Below are positions 7,835-14,331 of a stretch of DNA of 16,514 bases, piece after piece (within the stretch, counting starts at the first letter, position 1; every line of letters starts with the position of its first letter). Below the pieces are notes generated by a model, which saw nothing but the letters and a program-made list of their open reading frames with translations, was not told the origin of the DNA and did no database searches. The stretch is from Victivallales bacterium (lineage in GTDB: Bacteria > Verrucomicrobiota > Lentisphaeria > Oligosphaerales > Oligosphaeraceae), in contig JAFZZD010000851.1 of the NCBI GenBank assembly GCA_017615955.1, forward strand, positions 1 to 16,514, given 5' to 3'. A program made the position numbers and the translations under genes.

Positions 7835-9173
7835 CCAGAACCGCTTCTTTCGCAAGCTGGTCGATATTCGCTGGTACCTTGCCTAGGTATTTTATTCCGC
7901 CGCAGGAATGCGGCGGCACAGGACCACCGCCGTTTTCGGCGAGGGTGTTCTGTGCCTCGCCGTTTTCGGCGAGGGTTAACCACAGACAGATCTGGTTTAA
8001 TATGGCTGCGTCAGTGCGCGACATTGTTTTTTCCTGCGTTGTATAGGGCCAGGCAGCAGGGGCCAGCAGAAGAAGACGCCCCTCCGCACATGCATCGAAT
8101 AGGCGGCCTGCAGGTTTTTCCATCTTGGCGAAGCCCATATTGCGCAATGCGACGAGCGGCAGTTTTCGTTTATGTATTTCAAGGGCGATTTGTCGTTCCC
8201 CGTCGGAGATGCATGGGCTTATTACCACTGCTCCATGGTTTGCTGCTGCTATGGCATCATCAAGGCGTTCCTCGTATTCGTGGGTGGATGATGCGATGAT
8301 TGGGTCACCATTTGCGTCCTTTGCTACCTTTAGTCCGCCGCCAGTCTTGGAAATGCGGCTCCACGCAAGATACCGCCGTGAGCATTGTACCTGGTGCATT
8401 GGACGTGAAAGAAGATGCCTGTTGCCCAATGCCTCGAATTGCCCGATGAACTGCCCATTGTCCAAAGGCAGTGAAAGCATAGCCACACGCGAGAAAAGAT
8501 ATGGATTTGCCCGCTTTTCAGCCAGACGGGCTGGATTGGCGCGGATATAGGCGATCATTGCCGCGAGCTGCCCTTCGTGCAGGAGCACTGTGTCCTGGAA
8601 GCCATCAGCCCATTTTGGACCGCCGCATTCTTCTAACCTCGCCGAAAACGGCGAGGCACAGAACTGTCCTGTGCCGCCGCATTTTTGCGGCGGTATTTCC
8701 CGCCAGCGTTTGGCTGCGCCTGCCTTGAAGCCACGTATGAGCGCACCTAGCGGTTTGGGCAATGATGCTTCTACGAACACGATAAAATGAAAGTGCTCTG
8801 GCATCAACTGCTTTTCAATAATCTTTACCTGCGGGTAGAGACGAGGCATTTCCTCAAGTGCCTCAAGCACAGCTTTGCCGTATGGGGTAGGGGATATAGT
8901 CCATTTACCGCCGCAAGAATGCGGCGGCACAGAACCACCGCCGCAAGAATGCGGCGGCACAGGACTGTTCTGTGCCTCGCCGTTTTCGGCGAGGTTAGAA
9001 GAATGCGGCGGCACAGAACCGTTCTGTGCCTCGCCGTTTTCGGCGAGGTTAAGGTGTCCTAGCCACTCATGCCTGCGGTCCTCAAGCGTTACTGTAATCA
9101 TGTAGATGGCACGCTGGGAGTAGTCCCAGTCGGCTAGGCGGCGTGTCATGCGGTGTTTGGTTTCGGTCTGCAT
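7800..9173 (-). CDS. REP-associated tyrosine transposase (Y1/HUH) with DprA-like C-terminal domain and in-frame REP insertions
   Basis: Probable single-strand DNA nuclease/transposase of the RAYT type. The N-terminus RRLADWDYSQRAIYMITVTLEDRR is typical. PEHFHFIVF carries the HUH pair H127/H129, and IAYIRANP carries the catalytic Tyr Y209. Residues ~270-398 form an added Rossmann-like domain (ASSTHEYEERLDDAI, VVISPCISDGERQIAL, LPLVALRNMG, GRLLLLAPAAWPY, RTDAAILNQIC) that resembles DprA/SLOG folds. Three blocks of the protein, ~42-90, ~162-186 and ~400-427, are translated palindromic repeats (AENGEAQN, VPPHSCGG; the middle block is read from the opposite repeat strand). All keep the frame, so 457 aa stay open where ~355 would be expected. 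The start lies 3 bp after the stop of the upstream TPR gene with only a weak AGG site. The last ~11 residues are antisense to hlyD and are probably not ancestral. It may be active or decaying; the catalytic residues are present. Confidence 0.82.
   Translation of the reverse strand: MQTETKHRMTRRLADWDYSQRAIYMITVTLEDRRHEWLGHLNLAENGEAQNGSVPPHSSNLAENGEAQNSPVPPHSCGGGSVPPHSCGGKWTISPTPYGKAVLEALEEMPRLYPQVKIIEKQLMPEHFHFIVFVEASLPKPLGALIRGFKAGAAKRWREIPPQKCGGTGQFCASPFSARLEECGGPKWADGFQDTVLLHEGQLAAMIAYIRANPARLAEKRANPYLFSRVAMLSLPLDNGQFIGQFEALGNRHLLSRPMHQVQCSRRYLAWSRISKTGGGLKVAKDANGDPIIASSTHEYEERLDDAIAAANHGAVVISPCISDGERQIALEIHKRKLPLVALRNMGFAKMEKPAGRLFDACAEGRLLLLAPAAWPYTTQEKTMSRTDAAILNQICLWLTLAENGEAQNTLAENGGGPVPPHSCGGIKYLGKVPANIDQLAKEAVLATAPLQPHPGP
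7897..7978. repeat. REP-like palindrome cluster C (inside the transposase 3' end)
   Basis: Contains a complete A-type hairpin at 7897-7916 (stem CCGCCGCA/TGCGGCGG, loop GGAA). A chimeric half-unit whose stem is GCCG/CGGC around TTTT follows at 7927-7944. A complete B-type hairpin lies at 7955-7974 (stem CCTCGCCG/CGGCGAGG, loop TTTT). The two B copies are 30 bp apart, so the reading frame of the host gene is kept. It encodes residues ~400-427 of the transposase. Confidence 0.9.
8620..8693. repeat. REP-like palindrome cluster B (inverted orientation, inside the transposase)
   Basis: A BIME-like pair in the opposite orientation to the other two clusters. A half A unit at 8620-8631 is followed by a B-type hairpin at 8637-8656 (stem CCTCGCCG/CGGCGAGG, loop AAAA) and an A-type hairpin at 8674-8693 (stem CCGCCGCA/TGCGGCGG, loop TTTT). 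It sits between the helix ending KRWREIPP and the WADGFQD segment of the transposase, a probable surface loop. It is translated as the Cys/Gly/Ser-rich block at residues ~162-186. Confidence 0.9.
8908..9050. repeat. REP-like palindrome cluster A (four hairpins plus a half unit, inside the transposase)
   Basis: A-type hairpins lie at 8908-8927 and 8938-8957, 30 bp apart. B-type hairpins lie at 8975-8994 and 9029-9048, 54 bp apart. Half an A unit sits between the two B copies near 9001-9010. Between A and B the spacer is itself palindromic (CACAGAAC/GTTCTGTG around 9011-9027), so A, spacer and B make three consecutive stems. The cluster encodes residues ~42-90 of the transposase, between the first beta strand of the Y1 domain and the WTISPTPYGK element. 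Confidence 0.92.
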
Positions 9174-9176
9174 GGT

Positions 9177-12100
9177 TTACCTGCCCAGGACCTTGTCCAG
9201 TCCCGGGTCGGCCTGTGCCCCGTTCTTTATGGCCAGCTTGTACCATTTTGCGGCCTCTTCCAGGCGTGGCGGTTCCATTGTAGAGAGCAGCACCGCCAGG
9301 TTGTACTGCGCCTCCGCGTCCTTGTCGTTCAGCTTGATTGCCTGGTTCAGCTGCGTTTCCGCCGCCTGTGTCCAGCCCAGTGTGAAAAGCGCGGCTCCAT
9401 ACAGGCGCACAGCATCGCCATTCTTGGGCTGCAAGGCAACGGCCCTGCCCAGATACGACACCGCCCAGTCCGAATGCCCTAGCCTTGCCTGGGCATAGCC
9501 CAATGCCAGAAGCGTGTCAATGTCATCAGGATCGAATTTGAAGGCCTGGTTCAGGAAACGACTGGCTTCAGTGTCATTTCCAGCAGAAGAGGCAAGCAGT
9601 CCCATTCTCTGGAGTGCCAGTTTGTTGTCCGCGTCCAAAGCCAATGCCTGCTGGTAATTGTATTTGGCGGCTTCCACCTTGCCCTGTCTTTCGGCCTCGG
9701 TGCCTTGCCTGAGGAAGCCCTTTACCAATGTAGCCTTCTCGCGTTCCCGTGTGTAGCGAAGCTCATCATCCTGAAGAGATTTTCTGCTGCCGGACTGCTT
9801 GCTGCTTTCATCCTGCGTCTGCTGCAGCCTGATGTTGGCGATTGCCAAATCCTTTGCATAATTGGCAGCCTGCGCCTCGGCGCTTGTCTGCCTTGCCCTC
9901 AATTCTTTCACTTCTGCTGCAAGCTTGGCTGCATTGAGTGCCTCTTCGGAGGCGCGTGCCTCGGTCTGTTGCACTTTTTGTCTTTCCTGCTCAAGCTGGC
10001 TTTGGTTTTTGGCCAGCAAAGAGTCGCGTTCTTTCTTGACTTTCTCCAATTCGCCCACCGCCTTTACCAGTTCATCCTGTGTGGCGTTTTTTTCCTTGAG
10101 CTGTGACAGATTTACGTTCAGTTGCTTGATTTGCTCTTCTTTGAGGCGCATTTCCTTTTCCGCTGATTTTTCAAGGGAGAGCAGCTTGTTGTGCGCCTCC
10201 TCCACTTTCCTCAATGCCTCCGCCGCCTCTGCCTCTGCCTTCGCCTGGCTTGCCTGCGCATTCCTGGCCGCTTCAGCCGCCTTGTTCTTTGCGTCCTCTG
10301 CCTCCTTGTGGGCCGCCTGCGCCTCTTGAACGGCCTTGTTGGCCCGCTCCGTGGCAGCCAGCATTGCCGCCTTGCTTTCGCCTTCGGCCCTCGCCGCCTC
10401 TTCAGCACGGCGCACTGCCTGCGCCTGTTCTTCGCGAGCCTTCCGTGCTTCCTTTGAATACGTGTCGGCTGCCCCCTGTGCCGCCTTCAGGCGGTTCTCC
10501 ATGTCAATAAGCAATGCCTCCAGCGCAGCCTTGTTCTTGACTTCCGCATCATATTTCTTCTCCATGTCCTTCAGGCGCGCCAGCCATGTGGGCGTGTCAG
10601 CCACATTTGCCCTAAGGTCGCCGATGATCTGGTCTTTTTCCTTGAGACGCGTTTCGTAGGAGACATATTTTGCGTCCGCCTTCCGCTGCTGTGCCTCGGC
10701 CTCCTCCTGGACTTTGTCAGTCTGCTTCTTCTGCTCTTTGAGCTGCTCCTCCAGGTCGGCCACGGTCTTTGTCAGTCCATCCACCACCTGAACTTTAGCG
10801 TCCAGCAGTTTTTTCTCTTCCTTCAGTTCCTTGATTTCTTCATCGGCATTGTTCTTTGCAGTCGTCTGTTCCCCTAGTTTCTTGTTCAATTCCAGCACCT
10901 GCACAGCGTATGCCCTGTTTTCCTCCTGTGCCTGAAGCAGGGACTTGAGCTGTTTTCGCATGGATTCATTTCCTGCTGTGAAGCTGCGCTCCAGCTGGGA
11001 ATATTTCAATTCCAAAGCTTTCCTTTCCTTAACCAGAAGCTCCTGCTGCTCCTGGAGTTGCTTGCGCAATGCATCCTGCTCGGCATTTGCCGCCTTGAGC
11101 TTGTCTGCGTATTCATTGGCATTTTCGACAAGCTGTGTCTCCTTTTTGTCGCAGAGTTCTTTTGCCGCCTTGAGTTGCTCATTCAGGCTTCCACTTTCTT
11201 GTTTTTCCTTTTCCAGCTCCTTCTCCGTATTGGCCAGCTTCAATGCCATGTCCTCGTTTTCAGCCTTTGATTTGCGCAAGGCGGTTTCGGCCTCCACGAG
11301 GCGTCCTGCGTTGACACTGTCCTTCTGCAGCCTGTCATATTCCTGTTTCAACTTTTGAAGCTCCAGCTCCTTCTGCCCAAGGCGCACATTCTCCTCCTTG
11401 ACACCAGCTAATTGCCTTTCCGCCGCAAGCAACTTTCCTTTCTCTGAAATCAGCTCCTTCTCAAAGCCGTCAGCCTTTGCCTTGCTGCCTTCAAGTTCAT
11501 TGCCAATCGCCAGCAGTTTCGCGTTTGAGGCCTTCGTGTCCTCCAGGATTTTCTCCTCAAGGCCCCTTATCTTCTCGTTTTGTTCGGCAATCTGGTTTTC
11601 CTGGCGTCTTGCCAGTTCAGTCTGCACCTTTAGCTTCCTTTCCAATTCCTGCCTGTCATTGGCCACATTCTTAAAGTCGCTGAGCTTCTTCTGCTGCGCT
11701 TCCGCATCGGACTTGGATTTGCCGAGAAGTATCTTCGCCTCCTCCAGTTCCGTGCTTAACTGCAAGGCCCTTTCCTCCGCCTTCTTCTGCTTGTCCTTGA
11801 TACGCGCCAGCTGGGACATGTTTTCCAGATTCTTTTCCTCGCTGGCAATTGCCTTCGCCCTGGCCTGATTGTATTTTTCACGCAAGTCGGCAATGGTGAT
11901 GTTCATCGCCGCAATCGCCTCCTCATTCGCCTTCAGCTTCTGCTTTGCGGCATCCAGCTCGCCACTGAGACGCTTACCTTCCGCCTGGGACAGCAAGGCC
12001 TGGTCCGCACCTGCCCGCAACTGCCCAATGGTAACCGCATCCGCCTCCCGCAGCTTCTTCTGCGTGGCAATGTCCTCAAGCAACTCCTGCTCTCGACGCC

Positions 12101-12989
12101 TCTGCGCCGCCAGCTGCGCTTCAAGCTCGGTCTTGTTCTTCTCCAGCAAGTTGATTTTCTTTTCAGAACTGGCAATCGAATTGCGCAAGGTCACCAGTTC
12201 CTGCTTTCTTGATTCCGCTAGACCATTGGACACGCCAAGCGCTGTTTCCTTGTCGTCATAGTTGCGCTTCAATTGCTTGTGCTCACGCTCCAATGCATCA
12301 TATTCCCTTTTCTTCTGGTTGAATGTGGTGCGCAAAGTCTCCAGTTCAGAGGTGGCTTCGGTCAGCCTTTTGCTTAACTTGTCCAAGTCCTTTGAAAGCT
12401 TGTCTGCCTTGCTTCCCTGTTTTGACAAATCCTGTATCTTGTCATTCAATGTCTTGATCTGCATTTTTAGGTTGGAGACTTCCTTTTCATGGTTGGCCTT
12501 GGCAGCCGCCAGATTCGCCGCAGTCGCCTCGTAACCAGCACCCTTTGCCGCCTCTTCCCGGGCCCGCTGGAGAGCCTCTGTCAGGAATGCAACCCTGTCC
12601 GCAAGCTCCTTGCGGGCATTTTCCGTGTCCTGAAGCTGCTTTGCCTGGCGTTTGTTCAAAGCCAGCAGATCGTCTGTGGACAATGTGTTCGCCTGGTTTT
12701 CCAGCTTCGTTTCCAAATCACGTATTTTCTGCTGGCAGTAGTTGATTCTGTAGTTGAGCAGGGTGGGATTCCACTGTGGATATTTCCTGCGTACATTCTC
12801 GAATATGGCAAGGCTTTCCTTGTAGAGTTCCAGGGCACCTACCACATTTGTTTCTGCCGCCTTGTCTGCGTTCTCCATCTTCTGAAAACCACCCATCCAT
12901 TCGGCGCGTGCCTGCTCCACCTTCGCAGCGGATGAGCAAAGTACCAATATCAATACTGCTGCAATCGATATGCTTATGCGCTTCTTCAT
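9177..12989 (-). CDS. exported 1270-aa coiled-coil protein with C-terminal TPR repeats
   Basis: Probably a periplasmic or envelope scaffold; no enzymatic motif is visible. Residues 1-22 form a Sec signal peptide (MKKR, a hydrophobic run, SSAA). The Cys at 18 follows Leu, so it is not a good lipobox. Residues ~45-90 contain a TPR-like helical pair (ALELYKESLAIFENVRRKYPQ). From ~90 to ~1090 the chain is heptad-rich coiled coil with an Ala/Glu/Lys-rich TolA-like stretch (EAARAEGESKAAMLAA, AEAEAAEALRKVEEA). The last ~180 residues hold about five TPRs (AKYNYQQALALDADNKLAL, RFLNQAFKFDPDD, SYLGRAVALQPKNG, TQLNQAIKLNDKDAEAQYNLA, AAKWYKLAIKNGA). A perfect AGGAGG (complement of 12997-13002) lies 7 nt before the ATG. 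That ATG overlaps the previous gene's stop, so the pair is coupled. It is not an SMC/Rad50 protein: no Walker motifs are present. Confidence 0.88.
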   Translation of the reverse strand: MKKRISISIAAVLILVLCSSAAKVEQARAEWMGGFQKMENADKAAETNVVGALELYKESLAIFENVRRKYPQWNPTLLNYRINYCQQKIRDLETKLENQANTLSTDDLLALNKRQAKQLQDTENARKELADRVAFLTEALQRAREEAAKGAGYEATAANLAAAKANHEKEVSNLKMQIKTLNDKIQDLSKQGSKADKLSKDLDKLSKRLTEATSELETLRTTFNQKKREYDALEREHKQLKRNYDDKETALGVSNGLAESRKQELVTLRNSIASSEKKINLLEKNKTELEAQLAAQRRREQELLEDIATQKKLREADAVTIGQLRAGADQALLSQAEGKRLSGELDAAKQKLKANEEAIAAMNITIADLREKYNQARAKAIASEEKNLENMSQLARIKDKQKKAEERALQLSTELEEAKILLGKSKSDAEAQQKKLSDFKNVANDRQELERKLKVQTELARRQENQIAEQNEKIRGLEEKILEDTKASNAKLLAIGNELEGSKAKADGFEKELISEKGKLLAAERQLAGVKEENVRLGQKELELQKLKQEYDRLQKDSVNAGRLVEAETALRKSKAENEDMALKLANTEKELEKEKQESGSLNEQLKAAKELCDKKETQLVENANEYADKLKAANAEQDALRKQLQEQQELLVKERKALELKYSQLERSFTAGNESMRKQLKSLLQAQEENRAYAVQVLELNKKLGEQTTAKNNADEEIKELKEEKKLLDAKVQVVDGLTKTVADLEEQLKEQKKQTDKVQEEAEAQQRKADAKYVSYETRLKEKDQIIGDLRANVADTPTWLARLKDMEKKYDAEVKNKAALEALLIDMENRLKAAQGAADTYSKEARKAREEQAQAVRRAEEAARAEGESKAAMLAATERANKAVQEAQAAHKEAEDAKNKAAEAARNAQASQAKAEAEAAEALRKVEEAHNKLLSLEKSAEKEMRLKEEQIKQLNVNLSQLKEKNATQDELVKAVGELEKVKKERDSLLAKNQSQLEQERQKVQQTEARASEEALNAAKLAAEVKELRARQTSAEAQAANYAKDLAIANIRLQQTQDESSKQSGSRKSLQDDELRYTREREKATLVKGFLRQGTEAERQGKVEAAKYNYQQALALDADNKLALQRMGLLASSAGNDTEASRFLNQAFKFDPDDIDTLLALGYAQARLGHSDWAVSYLGRAVALQPKNGDAVRLYGAALFTLGWTQAAETQLNQAIKLNDKDAEAQYNLAVLLSTMEPPRLEEAAKWYKLAIKNGAQADPGLDKVLGR

Positions 12990-13567
12990 TGCATGGCCTC
13001 CTCGGAATAGTGGCTTTTGTATTCGTCGTACGCCTTGTTGTAGCGGCGTAGGTCATCTGCCCCAAAACTGGATTTTCGTACAAGCGTGTTCGCTTGTATA
13101 AGCTCTTTGCCTATGCCCAGCGTTTCATTCAGCGCCTTCAGCGCCGCGTGTTCATGGCCGTCAAAGCTACGGCATGTGTCCTCCAGCTTGCGGAATATCT
13201 CAACTCCCAGCAATTCCGCCAGCAATTCGGCCTCGGAACTTACATTGAAAACGTGCTCGGCAATGGAATTCAGGGTCTGTATCTGCTGCTTGATAAGGTT
13301 GAGCAGATGCAGTAATGGCTTTTCGGAAAGGGCCTGCCGAGGCTTTGTCCGCAAGGGCACTGAACGCTCCGCCGCTGCAATCACTGCGTTGATAAGCATC
13401 ACACAACGCCTGTACAGTATGCCCCGCTGCTGGTGGCTTTCCGGCCATTCCACCGTGCAGGCATTGCAGAGACAATCGTACGCCGCATCGCGTCGTGCAG
13501 TTTCAACGCAATAATTCAATTCAGCTAATGTCTGAATATGCAATCTTGGAGTTTCGGTGTTCTGCAT
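12986..13567 (-). CDS. hypothetical helical protein, 193 aa, coupled to the coiled-coil gene
   Basis: I do not recognise this family. The sequence is predicted mainly alpha-helical, without a signal peptide or membrane segment, so it is probably cytoplasmic. A cysteine cluster in the N-terminal third (C20, C32, C34, C37, C55, with H45) contains a CxCxxC arrangement that could bind metal, although the spacing matches no motif I can name. The C-terminal half (residues ~90-190) is Leu/Glu/Lys-rich. Its stop codon overlaps the start of the 1270-aa exported protein as ATGA, and the strong AGGAGG for that gene lies inside this gene's last codons. The two proteins are therefore probably made together and may work together. 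The ATG at 13567 has no good Shine-Dalgarno; the next Met is at residue 57, so the annotated start is the best available. Confidence 0.7.
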   Translation of the reverse strand: MQNTETPRLHIQTLAELNYCVETARRDAAYDCLCNACTVEWPESHQQRGILYRRCVMLINAVIAAAERSVPLRTKPRQALSEKPLLHLLNLIKQQIQTLNSIAEHVFNVSSEAELLAELLGVEIFRKLEDTCRSFDGHEHAALKALNETLGIGKELIQANTLVRKSSFGADDLRRYNKAYDEYKSHYSEEAMQ

Positions 13568-13599
13568 TGTTCTAGAAGTGGACAGTGGACAGTTGGGTG

Positions 13600-13619
13600 T
13601 CCGCAGCGAAAGCTGCGGA
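13600..13619. repeat. perfect 8-bp hairpin with GAAA loop in a short intergenic gap
   Basis: TCCGCAGC/GCTGCGGA flank a GAAA tetraloop on the + strand. It lies in the 63-bp gap between the 225-aa and 193-aa genes, next to a GTGGACA direct repeat (13579-13592). There is no T-run on either side, so it is not a standard Rho-independent terminator. It could be a REP-like unit, an mRNA processing or stability element, or an attenuating structure inside the operon. Confidence 0.7.
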
Positions 13620-13630
13620 TAGGGTTTCGC

Positions 13631-14308
13631 TTATTTCAGTTCAGTGATTTCCACAACCCATGGCGCGTCACTGGCGCTGACGCGCAGTTGATATTTGCCT
13701 GAACTATAGAGCCAGCTATCGTATGTGCTTGGCGAGAACATATATGCTATTGTGATGGGAGTGTTGTTTTCATCCACGACCTCCACCTTTAGGCGTCCTT
13801 GTCCCTTGTTGGTCATAGTCAGCCGCAAGGGTTTGTCATTGACGGAAACGGGAATATCCATTGAATCATTTCCGTCACCGCTCCAGATCCCGTTCTTTTC
13901 GAACGACTTCTGTATTTTGCCAAGTTTTGTAAGCTCCCAGCCTCTGATGTCATCGACAAACTGCTCGAAAACCACTTTCCATCCACTGTAGGTGCCTCTT
14001 ATGCGCAGGAATCCCTTGTCGAAGCCGCCTCTATAGTCAACGACTCTGGTTCCTGACGTTGTCTGCTTGTTGTTTGAGCGTATGATTTCCTTTTTACTGG
14101 CACCATTGGCGCTGTAGAGCTCCACCAGTATAGGTGAATTGTCATTGGATGTGTACCTGACTCTCCACTTGCTGCCCTTCAAGTCCATTGGCGGACCCTG
14201 CATGATGCCGTTGCCGTCGATTTCCAATGTCTTGATCCATTTGAAGTCCTGTGCCGCCAGCATCGAGCACAATACCAAAAGCAATCCCAAACACATTCTG
14301 CATTTCAT
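13631..14308 (-). CDS. exported protein of unknown function with an internal domain duplication
   Basis: The 225-aa precursor starts with a clear Sec signal (MKCRMCLGLLLVLCSMLAA), with likely cleavage after A19 before QDFKW. The Cys at 14 is preceded by Leu, so a lipoprotein is unlikely. The mature part appears to hold two related beta-rich domains. Residues ~47-117 (WRVRYTSND, PILVELYS, GFLRIRGTYSGWKVVFEQ) match the pattern of ~160-223 (LRLTMTNKG, RLKVEVVD, KYQLRVSASDAPWVVEITEL). The shared ending is G-x(1-2)-LR-[IV]-x(5-6)-W-x-V-x-[FI]. No catalytic residues or named family are evident. A perfect AGGAGG (complement of 14316-14321) sits 7 nt before the ATG. The gene lies 23 bp after pyrD and 63 bp before the 193-aa gene, so it is probably co-transcribed with both. 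Possible roles are a periplasmic binding or envelope accessory protein. Confidence 0.8.
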   Translation of the reverse strand: MKCRMCLGLLLVLCSMLAAQDFKWIKTLEIDGNGIMQGPPMDLKGSKWRVRYTSNDNSPILVELYSANGASKKEIIRSNNKQTTSGTRVVDYRGGFDKGFLRIRGTYSGWKVVFEQFVDDIRGWELTKLGKIQKSFEKNGIWSGDGNDSMDIPVSVNDKPLRLTMTNKGQGRLKVEVVDENNTPITIAYMFSPSTYDSWLYSSGKYQLRVSASDAPWVVEITELK

Positions 14309-14331
14309 GGTGAAACCTCCTGTAGTCGCAA

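Noticed and set aside
7897..9050. CRISPR array
   Set aside because: Repeats are close together, palindromic and in both orientations. There are no uniform unique spacers of about 30-40 bp, and no cas genes.
9177..12989. SMC/Rad50-like ATPase or chromosome-partition protein
   Set aside because: Despite the long coiled coil, there are no Walker A, signature or Walker B motifs. A signal peptide places it outside the cytoplasm, and the C-terminus is TPR.
12930..12989. Lipoprotein signal on the 1270-aa protein (and likewise the 225-aa protein at 14250-14308)
   Set aside because: In both, Cys is preceded by Leu at -1, not Gly/Ala/Ser, so the lipobox is poor. Ordinary signal peptidase I cleavage sites are present instead.
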